Source: Macrostomum hystrix
Lineage: Eukaryota; Platyhelminthes; Macrostomidae
DNA: 64,000 nucleotides
Direction of reading: 5' to 3'
Assembly (NCBI GenBank): GCA_950097015.1
Contig: CATNEN010000002.1
Location: 6,031,501-6,095,500 of the forward strand
Part shown: positions 36,214-46,682 of the stretch, piece by piece
Numbering within the stretch: position 1 is the first letter of the stretch
Layout of the letters: each line of letters opens with the position of its first letter
Position numbers and translations under genes: made by a program
The notes under the pieces: model-generated
What the model was told of the DNA's origin: nothing
The model's database searches: none
What the model saw: the letters and a program-made list of their open reading frames with translations, nothing else

Positions 36214-36849
36214 CAATGCATGAGGCAAATATTTCCAGCTCAGGACTTTGGCGGCTAAAAACTGCTTTATGGAAAATTTCAGGTTCCATTTGGAGTAGCC
36301 GAGACAACAGAACCCCCCCTGAGTATTGAAAACAAAAAATATGATAGCCGAAGATCTAACAGAACTATAATACAAAAGGGTGGACAAAGTAGCAGAGTTT
36401 TGCTTTAAAAATTAACTTGGAATAAATATTCAAGAAACAAAGCTTTTTCGCTGTAACTCCCCAACGAACAGGGGCGAATAAGTTGATATTGCAAGGTCGA
36501 CTGGTGGTAACAGTTCAATAGTGGAAATACCTGGGATTTCACATAAACTTGAAGGGGAAAGTCGATACCCACGCCATTGAAGTTAGCAAAAAGTGTGGCT
36601 CTACCCAACAATGTTTCTTAGGAAGTTTGCAGGATTCCGAACAGTCAAATTTAAGCAGCTTATGTAATGCTGTTCTGCACAGCCGTGATAGAAAGCATAG
36701 TCCTGTATGCTTTAGGAGGCCTGGGGCGCCTTTGTTTCCTGGAACTTGGGACCCTGTGTTTGAGGCTTAATAGAGAGAATTAATTTTAGGAACTGAAAGG
36801 CAATACTACAACTCAATCAAAATAGTCATAGCAATGTGGCCCGATCAGG
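36214..36849. other. Intergenic, possible retroelement-derived
   Basis: Unique DNA with short frames on both strands; may belong to the decayed retroelement whose 3' end is recognised just downstream, but I see no conserved motif here. Confidence 0.3.
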
Positions 36850-37290
36850 GCTGGAGACAGAGGGTGCAAAATTCTGTAGAGCTCAACCATTTGTACTACA
36901 GTTTTAAGAGAGATTCCTGCCGTGAAAAATATCTATCCAGCGAATGTTTCAAAACCCGGAACACAGGCGCGTACTGTCAAATTTTCGTTTAGGAAATCAC
37001 AAACTGGCCTGCGAAACGATGTGATCTGTTCGCCCGAAAATCCCCTATGAAGACATAATTTGCCTTAAGTGCAAAGACGGGGTAGAAAATGAAGTACATT
37101 TTCTTTTTCTATGCATCTGGGATCCTTGAAAGGTAGTCAGGGAAATTTTCGTTGGAGACATTTCATCGATAGTGAAGAACTTTCTTAGTCTCACAGCTGA
37201 AGACAAAAGCCTTATTTTAATGGTGCTATCAGAAAAGCTAGCAAAGTACAAAGCAAAGATTGCGAGACTGGAACTGCAGAAATAGTAAGT
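36850..37290 (+). pseudogene. Non-LTR retrotransposon reverse-transcriptase C-terminal fragment
   Basis: In three frames broken by stops and shifts the sequence reads like the region after the RT domain of LINE elements: ELNHLYYSFKRDSCREKYL, then GNHKLACET, then a CCHC-like end ICLKCKDGVENEVHFLFLC, then TAEDKSLILMVLSEKLAKY to a stop near 37285. No catalytic core is present. A related piece is at 41060-41150. Confidence 0.6.
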
Positions 37291-37487
37291 AAATATTTTT
37301 AATATCCCAAACAGTATCACAATGTTGCCATAATATGTGCGCCTAACTCGTTTTCAGCATTATTTTATTGGTTCCTGTTATGATCTTTGCATTTAGGTAC
37401 AAACCAATTAATATGATTCATTTCTATTAACTCTAACCATCTGGTTTAATTCTTTTACAATGTCACTTTTGTTATATTCTTCTGTTA

Positions 37488-38548
37488 TTCGTCTATTTAA
37501 CTAAATCGCATAAGTAACCATAGATAACCTTTATTCGTCTATTTAACTAAATCGCATAAGCAACCATAAATAACCTTTATTCGTCTATTTAACTAAATCG
37601 CATAAGCAACCATAAATAACCATTATTCGTCTATTTAACTAAATCGCATAAGCAACCATAAATAACCATTATTCGTCTATTTAACTAAATCGCATAAGCA
37701 ACCATAAATAACCTTTATTCGTCTATTTAACTAAATCGCATAAGCAACCATAAATAACCATTATTCGTCTATTTAACTAAATCGCATAAGCAACCATAAA
37801 TAACCTTTATTCGTCTATTTAACTAAATCGCATAAGCAACCATAAATAACCATTATTCGTCTATTTAACTAAATCGCATAAGCAACCATAAATAACCATT
37901 ATTCGTCTATTTAACTAAATCGCATAAGCAACCATAAATAACCTTTATTCGTCTATTTAACTAAATCGCATAAGCAACCATAAATAACCTTTATTCGTCT
38001 ATTTAACTAACTCGCATAAGTAACCATAAATAACCTTTATTCGTCTATTTAACTAAATCGCATAAGTAACCATAGATAACCTTTATTCGTCTATTTAACT
38101 AAATCGCATAAGCAACCATAAATAACCTTTATTCGTCTATTTAACTAAATCGCATAAGCAACCATAAATAACCTTTATTCGTCTATTTAACTAACTCGCA
38201 TAAGTAACCATAAATAACCTTTATTCGTCTATTTAACTAAATCGCATAAGTAACCATAGATAACCTTTATTCGTCTATTTAACTAAATCGCATAAGCAAC
38301 CATAAATAACCTTTATTCGTCTATTTAACTAAATCGCATAAGCAACCATAAATAACCTTTATTCGTCTATTTAACTAAATCGCATAAGCAACCATAAATA
38401 ACCTTTATTCGTCTATTTAACTAAATCGCATAAGCAACCATAAATAACCTTTATTCGTCTATTTAACTAACTCGCATAAGCAACCATAAATAACCATTAT
38501 TCGTCTATTTAACTAAATCGCATAAGCAACCATAAATAACCTTTACAC
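37488..38548. repeat. 46-bp tandem repeat, ~23 copies
   Basis: The unit contains TTCGTCTATTTAACTAAATC and GCATAAGCAACCATAAATAA. Copies differ at few sites (AAGTAACC/AAGCAACC, CTAACTCGC, CCATTA/CCTTTA), and a three-unit block (37.98-38.1 kb) is repeated at 38.17-38.28 kb. It lies ~200 bp 3' of the LINE fragment. Confidence 0.96.
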
Positions 38549-38642
38549 ACAGCCGAAATTTAACAAGGTCGAAATTGTCAAAGTTGTCAAAGCTGTTTTG
38601 TTTTGCGGGCAAGCCTAAAGGCGCACACAGTTAAAAAGCCGA

Positions 38643-39105
38643 CAAACAATAGCACTCCTGCATTGTAAAAATGCAGTTTTAGAAGCTATATTTGCGACCG
38701 TAGGTAGATTCGAGGCTTCGAAACTTTTCTATGGGCTAAGAGCAAGAAAGCGAGCTCCGACAAGATACTCACTTTTTTGTGAAAAGGGTTAATGACCGGT
38801 TCGCGACACCCCACGTCTCGTCCCTCTGCCCCCTTTGTGCATGCGCTGCTTCCTCCCCCGCCACTCTGCGCCACCCCCACTTCTCGTCCCTCTGCCCCCT
38901 TTGTGCATGCGCTGCTTCCTCCCCCGCCACTCTGCGCCACCCCCACTTCTCGTCCCTCTGCCCCCTTTGTGCATACGCTGCTTCCTCCCCCGCCACTCTG
39001 CGCCAACCCCACTTCTCGTCCCTCTGCCCCCTTTGTGCATACGCTGCTTCCTCCCCCGCCACTCTGCGCCACCCCCGCGTCTCGTCCCTCTGTCCCCTTT
39101 CGCGT
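38643..39105 (+). repeat. Composite dispersed repeat carrying a 66-bp GC-rich minisatellite, copy 2
   Basis: The head 38643-38790 matches 31604-31770 (CTATGGGCTAAGAGCAAGAA shared) and is followed by ~4.5 copies of a 66-bp unit homologous to the 68-bp unit there, with CACTTCTCGTCC and GCATGCGCTGCTTCC variants. The array ends at the tyrosine-recombinase fragment. Confidence 0.8.
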
Positions 39106-39159
39106 GTTGGGCAGTCACCGTCTGCTGTATGTGGGGCATGTTCCACAAATCTAGCTTAC

Positions 39160-39704
39160 TGCCAGCCACGGGAAAAGGTCCGGCACGTGTGCGCTGCGCC
39201 GACATTGTTCGACATCCGCGAGGCCTGATCTTGCGCCTGGAGCTAGCGAAAACTCTCCAGGTTAAAGAGCGTGTGCGCCAGGTGCTTCTACAGAGGCTAG
39301 CGAGGCGGCCGCCATGTGTCCAGTGTTGGCAATCGAGAAGCACGCTAGATTCAACACCCTGAAATCAGCCGAGGCAATCCCATTTGCCTACGGCGATGCT
39401 GGTGGCAATCAGCGGCTGCTGACCGGCAGGCTGCTCGATCGATTTCTATCTGACAAGTTAGACGTGGCGGCTTCTCAGCCGCAAGCGTGAGCACTACTCA
39501 GCACACAGCCTTCGCCGAGGCGGTGCGACCTGGGCCTCAGTGTTAGGCGTGCCCGTGCCCGACATCATGCGGATCGGTGACTGGAAGAGCGATGCGGTGC
39601 AGCGGTACTTCCCGCAGTTTCAGCAGGGCATGGCGGCATCCCTCGTGTTTGCAGATGGTGTAGGGACTCTAGTTTTAGTTCCACATTCTGTCTCGTTGTG
39701 ACTC
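39160..39704 (+). pseudogene. Tyrosine recombinase fragment (DIRS/Ngaro/Crypton-like)
   Basis: Catalytic-domain signatures in three offset frames: first LILRLELAKTLQVKERVRQV, then MCPVLAIEKHARFN…LLTGRLLDRFL, then HYSAHSLRRGGATWASVLGV followed by IMRIGDWKSDAVQRYF. HSLRRG supplies the H-x-x-R box; GDWKSDAVQRYF supplies the Trp/His position and catalytic Tyr region. At least two frameshifts (near 39315 and 39470) make it non-functional. Which mobile class it came from (DIRS-like retroelement, Crypton, other YR element) cannot be decided without the rest of the element. Confidence 0.75.
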
Positions 39705-39930
39705 TTTGTCGCTTACCCTCCCTTTTTGTTGTATTTGTCGCTTCCTCTTCGCTGCTTTGGCTTTGGAGGTTTCGCTGCTGCTTTCGCAAAGTTTGTGCCT
39801 CGCTCACGCTTCTTTGTTCGTGCTTTCGGGGCACTAATATTTCTTAGTCAATAGAAATGAACGACTTAACGGCTTAAACAACTCAAGCCAAATGAGGAGC
39901 GACTCATCGTTCGCATCCAAAAACAATGGT

Positions 39931-40190
39931 CTAAGGAAAGCTGAAGCCATAGACCTCAAACTCGCAGCCTGCTTCCGTGGCCAGCGAAGGTCAGGTTGAT
40001 CACGCTGAATTTGCCGGTGTTGTATTTGTTGCACTGAAGTCCATTCAGCTGCAGGATGAAGTTTCCCAGTCTCTCCGGGCGGCTGTCTTGCCTGTTGTAG
40101 ATGGTGACGTAGGAGATGACTGCGTCCGCGGACAGTTGGCCCTCCCACCACGTGTTGGCCTGGCTGTCCGTGAGGCTCAATGCTGATCGT
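39931..40190 (-). pseudogene. Broken fucolectin (FTP) exon fragment
   Basis: Minus-strand remnant with WWEGQLSADAVISYVTIYNR, QDSRPERLGN (R-X-D-X4-R kept, the vicinal Cys pair lost), NLTFAGHGSRLR, then a deletion of ~30 bases before EVYGFSFP and stop 39933-39931. It lacks the exon's 5' part. The sequence just upstream (40190-40235) matches 44310-44350. Confidence 0.75.
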
Positions 40191-40333
40191 TTTGATGCAT
40201 TTTGTGTTACCGTATGTGGACTAATCATTTTTGAGTCCTTCTAAATACAACACTTCCACTGACAGTGAACCATTACAACAGGATGGAACGGGACTTTAGT
40301 TAAAAATAATAGAAAGTTTGCTTAGAAACAAAT

Positions 40334-40875
40334 GATTACCGACTTTTAGTTTAGCTGCAGGATAAAGACACTAGATAAGTAGTAAATTAAAGTACGTGTA
40401 GTGGTTAGAGAATAACTGCCTACATTATCATCACTTCGTCAGCAATACGAAGTAGTCAGTGAAAACTGTAAAGTTTACTGTAAAAGGAGAAAGTGTTCCG
40501 AAATTTGACACAAAAGACTTCAGTTTGATTTTATTATAACTTTCACGACGGCTTCCGTCTCTCCGCCACTCTGCGCCACCCCCGCGTCTCGTCCCTCTGC
40601 CCCCTTTGTGCGCGTGCTGCGTCCTCCCCGCCCCACTGCGCCACCCCCGCGTCTCGTCCCTCTGCCCCCTTTGTGTGCGCGCTGCGTCCTCCCCGCCCCA
40701 CTGCGTAACCCCCGCGTCTCGTCCCTCTGCCCCCTTTGTGTGCGCGCTGCGTCCTCCCCGCCCCACTGCGTAACCCCCGCGTCTCGTCCCTCTGCCCCCT
40801 TTGTGCGCGTGCTGCGTCCTCCGCGCCCCACTGCGCCACAACCGCGCTAACCTGCGAGAAGAGCAGCGGCAACAT
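40334..40875 (-). pseudogene. Lectin gene copy whose body is replaced by a GC-rich minisatellite
   Basis: 40334-40552 matches the 3' flank of lectin copy 2 (41433-41632). 40843-40875 is the first codons of the signal peptide (MLPLLFSQV) and 40876-41035 matches the 5' flank of copy 2. Between them, instead of PAN and FTP exons, are ~4.4 copies of a 65-bp unit homologous to the arrays at 31.8 and 38.8 kb. Confidence 0.8.
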
Positions 40876-41059
40876 CTCTGTTGAATATATCTGAGCAAAA
40901 AAGTTGTCCCGCTTTTAAGGAAGGAAAGGAAATAATTTGAGTCCAATGGAATGAAGCTGAGCTGATATATTGAGATGGGCAGTAGGAAGCAGACAGGCCT
41001 ATTCATTCTATGCAGAACTAGTGGGCTGTGTTGGAGGCTGTGACAAAAACGTTTTTTCC

Positions 41060-41150
41060 TTTCAAGTCTCACAGCAGAGGACAAAAGCCTTTTTTAATGG
41101 TGCAGGAAAATACAGAGGTAACAGGAAAGCTAGCAAACTACTCGTACATA
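41060..41150 (+). pseudogene. Small fragment of the same LINE 3' end
   Basis: TCTCACAGCAGAGGACAAAA, GCCTTTTTTAATGGTGCAG and GGAAAGCTAGCAAACTA parallel 37190-37250 (…TCACAGCTGAAGACAAAAGCC…GAAAAGCTAGCAAAGTA). Confidence 0.5.
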
Positions 41151-41285
41151 GAAAACTTTCTTTCGCATAACTTTTTCCTACCGATTATGCATTACCAAGA
41201 TGATTCATTTCGATCCATCCAAAGTTCATTTTTAACCTTTCAATTGCTACCATTGCCGTATTTGCAAAAAATCTAAAAATTTTTA

Positions 41286-41350
41286 AGCGTGCGCAAAAAA
41301 AATTTGTTAGAGGGGATTTCCCCTTTAGGTAGTTCGACTGTTGAAGCCGG
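41286..41350 (+). repeat. Short interspersed hairpin element, copy 2
   Basis: GCGTGCGCAAAAAAAATTTG, then AGAGGGGATTTCCCCTTT, then AGGTAGTTCGACTGTTGAAG; resembles the copies at 25840 and 46328. Confidence 0.5.
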
Positions 41351-41643
41351 CTTTATGTTTTCCTTTCGAAAAAATGTTACTGTATTTTTCTTTATTTAAA
41401 AAATTTCATAAAGTTCGCTCGAAAAAATTAGATTACCGATTTTTTGTTTTGCTGCAGGATAAAAACACAAAATGTATAGTAAATTAAAGTACGTGTACAT
41501 TGGTTAGAGAAAAACTGTGCAGAAATCATCACTTCGTTAACAATAGTTAGTGGAACTGTAAATTTGACTGTAAAAGAAGAAACTGCTCCAAAATTTGACA
41601 CAAAAACTTCACTTTCACGACGACTTCCCTGTCGAAGCCGCAA

Positions 41644-42444
41644 TCAAGGAAATGAATATCCGTAAGCCTCCACCTCACACAATACAAATGAACTAGTTGT
41701 CAGTCGGCTGAAGACTTTAATCCTGCTCCCAAAGCCAGTGCAGGTGAAGTTTCCGACAAGAAATGTAGAAACGGTGTTGTTGTACTCATTGCATCGTAAT
41801 TCGTCCAGCAGCAGAACAAAGTCACCAAGTTTCCAAGGGCAGCAGTCGTTTCTGTTGTAGAGGGTGACGTAGGAGATGACCGCAGCGGCAGAGAGCTGGC
41901 CCTCCCACCATTCGTTGTTTAGGGTGTTGTACGTGTGGCTGCAGGAGCCATGATTGAAAATTTGGTCTTTGTTTCCGTCCATCGCTTTTTGGCAAGGGCC
42001 TTCATTAGAGATGGAACTCTGGGCACAGCTGGCAAACGGAAGCTTCTGATTCGCTGTGGGAGAGTGACGTGACATGAGTGCGTATTTGATTAAAAAACTC
42101 ACATTAATTTCTACGTTGGGATCTAAACTAGTAATTCATTCACCATTAGGTGGTCGGATGTAGATGGTGCACATCGCAGTCCTGCTGGTCCAGTTGCTTG
42201 AGTAGAAGGCCTGAGCACTGATCATATGGCAGTGGCTTAGCAGCCAGAAGAATCCGTAGCAGGTCGAGTTGAAGCCGCACAGATAAGCACAGAGCCGCTC
42301 AGAGCTGGCGCCCATCGATTCCTGAGTCACCGACGGAGCTTGGAAGCTGGCGTTCCGGCCGATGATGAAGCCATTGTTGGTTGATGCGGCACCTCTGAGG
42401 ACACTCAGAACCGTTACAACTTGCGAGAAGAGTAGCGGCAACAT
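41644..42444 (-). CDS. Secreted PAN + fucolectin-type lectin, copy 2
   Basis: Exons 42444-42144 and 42053-41644, same splice positions as copy 1; 236 aa. The signal peptide and PAN exon are almost identical to copies 1 and 3, while the FTP exon is the most diverged of the intact three: SCSHTYNTLNNEWWEG, NRNDCCPWKLG (Lys at the last motif position), CNEYNNTVSTFLVGNFTC and ending LCEVEAYGYSFP. This mosaic of a conserved exon 1 and a diverged exon 2 suggests gene conversion of the 5' part or selection on the binding domain. Role as for copy 1. Confidence 0.87.
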
Positions 42445-43094
42445 TGTAGCATATCTCTGAGCAAAAAAGTTTTCCCGCTTAGGAGGGCAATAATTTGAGT
42501 CCAAGCTGAGCAGATATATTGAGATGGGTAGTAGGAAGCAGACAATGGCAGGCCTAAAAAACTCATTCTATGTTGACCTAGTTGGCAGTTTTGGCAAAAA
42601 TGTCAAAACGTTATTTTCCTTACAACTGGGCGCATTTTGCGGTTTTAATTGGAAGTGAAGGATAACTATGAAATAATTTAGGCTCTTTCTCTCCTCATTG
42701 AGGTGCATCTATTATGACAATGAGCTTAATTGAAAAATTCCCGCTAGGTGGGTAGCTGCATGAGATAATTTCGTAACGACAAGAGATCTATTAGAGCTTG
42801 TCACTTGGACCGAAGCTTTATATTAAACGTCAACTATGCTATCATCGCCTCGGTCTAAAGGCGATTCGGCTTGCACTGCTGCTCACAATTGTTTCAGACC
42901 GACAAAAGTGCAAAAATGTTTGCACTGGTATGCTGAATAAATGCTGGCTGTGTTTCGCACATTTTCCTTATTTACCAGAGAAATTGATCTGCAGAAACTT
43001 CACTTGAAGCCTGCATCGGTTGAACCCTGTCAAACGCTAATTGTTATGCACTGTGTGTTGATCAGGTTAACAGTCTGATTTAGAATAGCTATTT
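42445..43094. other. Intergenic; 5' flank of lectin copy 2
   Basis: The first ~160 bases are shared with the other lectin 5' flanks (TATATTGAGATGGG, GTAGGAAGCAGAC), so promoter elements may lie here. The rest is unique. Confidence 0.4.
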
Positions 43095-43352
43095 GAAAAA
43101 GAGTAATAGTCGCAGGAGGGCTGCGGGCAATGGCACATTATTTGGTGACACTAGAACCGCAGCCAGCGAGGAGGCTATTCTGCCCATTTCGCTGACACTT
43201 GAGCACACAGTCCCATAAGTGTGTACATCTGCCCTGAATTTCTCATCATCATGCAGTGTACAGTCTCACCGTGCCTTGGAGATTGGCCCTCCAGTATATG
43301 AATTGCAAGACAAGCCCCCAAGCCTTGTCTCCGCGGCTACGCGCCAAATGAA
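43095..43352 (-). repeat. SINE-like family B, copy 3 (minus)
   Basis: Reverse complement of the 3.43-3.7 kb copy: GGCAATGGCACATTATTTGG, ACACTAGAACCGCAGCCAGC, then CAAGCCTTGTCTCCGCGGCT at the head side. It lies just 3' of the FTP pseudogene. Confidence 0.65.
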
Positions 43353-43384
43353 TGTGACTCATCGTTCGCAACCGAAACAATGGT

Positions 43385-43792
43385 CTAAGGAAAGCTGAAG
43401 CCATAGACCTCGAACACGCAGATCTGAAGCGAGTCAACGAGTCGACGAAAAACCCGCAGCCTGCTTCCGTAGCCGTGGCAAGTCAGGTTGATCACGCTGA
43501 ATTCGCCGGTGTTGTGTTGGTTGCACTGAGCTCCGTCCAGCTGCATGCTGAAGTTTCCCAGTCTCTCCTGGCAGCAGTCTTGCCTGCTGTAGATGGTGAC
43601 GTAGGAGATGACTGCGGCCGCGGACAGTTTGCCCTCCCACCACGGGTTGGCCTGTCTGTCCGTGTGGCTGCAGGAGCCTTTACTGAATTCTTGGTTTCGG
43701 TTTCCGTCGATTGCTCTCGCGCAAACATGATCAGAAAACGTCGAGCTCTGCTTGCAGCTGGCGATAGAGAGTCTGTGAGGAACTGCAAAAAT
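43385..43792 (-). pseudogene. Fucolectin (FTP) exon of lectin copy 4
   Basis: Acceptor-like tttttgcag at 43793-43801, then an open FTP exon: IASCKQSSTFSDHVCARAID, SCSHTDRQANPWWEGKLSA, SRQDCCQERLGNF (R-X-D-X4-R), NLTCHGYGSRLRVF, ending QICVFEVYGFSFP and stop TAG 43387-43385. The exon itself is intact, but the matching PAN exon (44.41-44.7 kb) is frameshifted, so the locus is probably dead or annotated across an assembly error. Confidence 0.65.
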
Positions 43793-44084
43793 AAATTAGC
43801 GATGGGTCAAGAGCCGTTTGACGCATACTTCAAATTAAACAATTTTGAGTAGACTTTGAGTATGTTAGCCATCAATAAACCTCTTGAAAGTTTAGTTAAC
43901 TTTTTAATTTTTTAAAGAGACGTGCTGAAAGACGTCTCTTGGAACTGTTAGCGTCTGCTTGTCATTTGCCTGAAATCACGAATCACAGCATTAACAGTAG
44001 AAAGACGGGAGGGTAGAATATCATATCCACATGTTTCTTTTTTTCTGTATCTCCTAAAATATTTAACCAACCGCCATATTGCAA

Positions 44085-44393
44085 TCAAGAAAACGGGTTG
44101 GTTTTTATCGCTCTATTCGATGAAAAAATCTGAATCACAGTATCGGCGTCGTCGAGATTTTCAACGATCCACATTGTGGACTTTGACGAAAATCGGTCAG
44201 TCGGTTCGGGAGCTATTAGGAAGTAGGCAGCGGGCAACGGGTATTTAAAGTACCCCGTGTTCTTGCAACTGCCGATTGAAAGTCTCTGAGGGACTGTTGG
44301 ATGTCGATCAATGCTGATTGTTTGGATGCATTTTGTGTTACCGTATGTTGAACAGGACGTACAAGAAATAATAATTGACGAAGTTGAAATCAT
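44085..44393 (-). other. Unrecognised open frame next to lectin copy 4
   Basis: A 102-codon minus-strand frame between the FTP and PAN parts of copy 4. Its 5' part (CIQTISIDRHPTVPQRLSIG) shares DNA with the fragment at 40190-40235. No domain recognised; could be an intron remnant or an extra exon. Confidence 0.3.
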
Positions 44394-44412
44394 ACGTGTA
44401 GTATTTCACACC

Positions 44413-44705
44413 TGCAAGGCTTCGAATGTACACAGTGCACTGAGTTTCTGTGCTGGTCCAGTTGCTCCAGAAGTTCGCATGAACGCTGAACAGGTGGCAC
44501 TGGTTGAGCAGCCGGAAGAAGACGAAGCAAGTGACACTTGCGCGTGGTCAGCGCAGACGTCGAGCACGGCTCACCGAGCCAGGCCTGGCACTCTCGCTCC
44601 TCTGGAGCATGGAGCGTTGGCCCCCGTCTATCTCGGCGACGTCGTGCCGCAATTGACCAGCGCTGAACCAGAAGAAGATTAAGCACCTCAGCTGTTAGCT
44701 GTCTG
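44413..44705 (-). pseudogene. PAN exon of lectin copy 4, frameshifted
   Basis: The end of the exon reads FRLLNQCHLFSVHANFWSNW then TSTETQCTVYIRSLAG with a donor gtgtga at 44412, matching CHLISAQAFYSSNWTS…MCTIFIRPP of the intact copies. Upstream, the DVCADHAQ-like stretch is in another frame and stops interrupt, so at least one frameshift exists. Confidence 0.6.
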
Positions 44706-45564
44706 TGGACTGTAGAACTCGGCGCGGATGATCCCACATCCCCATCCAACCTCATTCAAACTATACTCATTCTACATGACTACGAGTTATTAGTTATACA
44801 TTAATGATCGGCAATCCCTCTCGACCCTAAAGTTCCTGCCAGGACACCACCACCGCCTTCGAGTAGATCTCGCAGAAGCCCAAGGAGCAGGGCACTCGCC
44901 GGGAGAAGCATTATTTAGTGTCATCATTGACAACATCTGGACCTAGCATCCTGGCAACATGGCTGAGTGCCTTCCCCAACGGCAGCCCAACGCGCTGGTC
45001 CTGCAGACGCCATGGTCGGCAACGGGAAAGGACAGATTCCATTAGTAGAGGTATTAAAATATTCTAAAATGGAGGGAATACTATACTGGAGAAATTTTCG
45101 TGCACTGCAATGCGAATGTAAATGTATAGTGCAATGTAATGCGAATATGCATAAAATAAACTGAATTCATATATCCTGTTTTAATTGAAATGCATAACAA
45201 GGCAGGCCATTTATATTAGCTTTGTTTAAGCTAATGAGAATATAAAAAATCACAAAGCAATTATGCTGTACTCAAATGGAGCGCAAGTCGTTTTAGTCCG
45301 CGAAATATCACTAACTATCATGCTAAGTTTAAATTCGTGCCAATATCATTTAATATTACTATGTTTGTTTCATTGCGCAAAACATTATTTAATATTCAGC
45401 ATTTATTATAAACATGAATCTGAAAACCACAAAAAATAGACGAGAATTCCGAAGGGAGTAACGCGCGTAGCGTAGTATTAACCGCTAACTTAGAAGTTGG
45501 CTCAATCAACCCCACTACGGCGTGAGAGTTTAAAATATCCCCTCAGGGAGAATAAATACAGTAA
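44706..45564. other. Intergenic, nothing recognised
   Basis: A GC-richer segment (44810-45040) has short frames on both strands but no domain. The rest is AT-rich. Confidence 0.35.
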
Positions 45565-46044
45565 TTAGATATTACAGTGTACAATAATCCTCAGACGATT
45601 GATAACGATTAGGATAAGAAATGTCACAACAACTTTGGTGGCACTAAAATCATAATCGCACGAAGGGAGATAAGCTAGAACCGCAACAACTTTGGTGACA
45701 ATAGTGAGATAAAATACTTTTCTGAGAAGCAAAGGAGAAGACCCACAACAATAATCATGTTTGTTAATCATAATAATAAAATTGTTAGCCTTGCAACCAG
45801 CTGTTTGCAATCCAATGTCCGGAGCGTTTCCCTCGCATGCAGTGATATCACATAGAGCTTTCCTGTCGTCTTGCTGCCATCCAGATCTTGAGATGGGATC
45901 CGAATTGTCAGCCAGATTAGCCAGTGGAAACAGGTTGTGCGGCTTCGATTCTATGTGCGAGCCGCGCAAGTCACCGAAGTACGTACACCGGATGTTATAC
46001 CACGGATGGTGTCCGTGGAATTGGCCGTGGCTCTGGCTGCCCAC
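45565..46044 (-). other. Unrecognised 159-codon open frame
   Basis: A cysteine-containing minus-strand frame (…DDRKALCDITACEGN…, …INKHDYCCGSSP…) followed by a hydrophobic end. The composition is compatible with a secreted-domain exon, but I cannot assign a family, and a short + strand frame overlaps it. Low confidence that it is coding. Confidence 0.3.
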
Positions 46045-46327
46045 ATAGACTAGGCGATGGTGTCCTGTGGATAAGCTGCGCCTAATACTTTGGCTTGAGC
46101 AGTAAAGTTAGAGAAATTTGCCTCCGGGTATCTATATATAGTGGCCTATTTCCACCTGTTGTAGCCCTTGAAGGTCCAGCAAATCCGTCTAGATAGAGGT
46201 AGGTGACCACCAAAGATGGAGATGATGCAGACACATTCGGGTGACATGCTGATAAATTTTGAAGGCCTGGGAAGGCCACACTGAGGCGTAGTGCTAATTT
46301 GTGTATAGGGGTGTATGAAATACACTA

Positions 46328-46403
46328 GCACCGTTCTGGTGCAGCACAAATAACTCCCCCTTGGGGAAACCCCCCCGGGGTAGTTCTACTGCGAAAGTTT
46401 ACG
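46328..46403 (+). repeat. Short interspersed hairpin element, copy 3
   Basis: CGTTCTGGTGCAGCACAAAT, then CTTGGGGAAACCCCCCCGGG, then GTAGTTCTACTGCGAAAG. Confidence 0.6.
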
Positions 46404-46616
46404 GGTAATCTAATGGTTTTATAGAAATTACGAGTATATTCGCTTTATGCATTTAATCAGCGCAGGTGGGAAAGGTGGCAAAATGCGGGCTAACAGTAAC
46501 AGCGGTTGTAATAAGTGTTCGCCTACCCAGAAGTCCAGATCTCATTGAATTGGCGCCTTTTTATTTTAATTCGATTGGAAATTTTAAAGACATTTTAAAG
46601 TGGGAAAACGTATGTG

Positions 46617-46682
46617 CTTGCGTTGCTCCGTTCGGGTGGAGCAAAAATAATAGTCGGGAGGGAGTTGTCCCTTGGTATAAAA
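46617..46682 (+). repeat. Short interspersed hairpin element, copy 4
   Basis: GCGTTGCTCCGTTCGGGTGG, AGCAAAAATAATAGTCGGG, AGGGAGTTGTCCCTTGGTA; same order of blocks as the other copies but lacking the long C-run. Confidence 0.5.

Noticed and set aside
37488-38548. CRISPR-like array
   Set aside because: The 46-bp units are contiguous with no unique spacers, and the context is a eukaryotic genome.
45761-46048. 95-codon + strand gene with hydrophobic start
   Set aside because: Lies opposite a longer minus-strand frame, no recognised domain; the leader-like start is short and not followed by a clear secreted domain.
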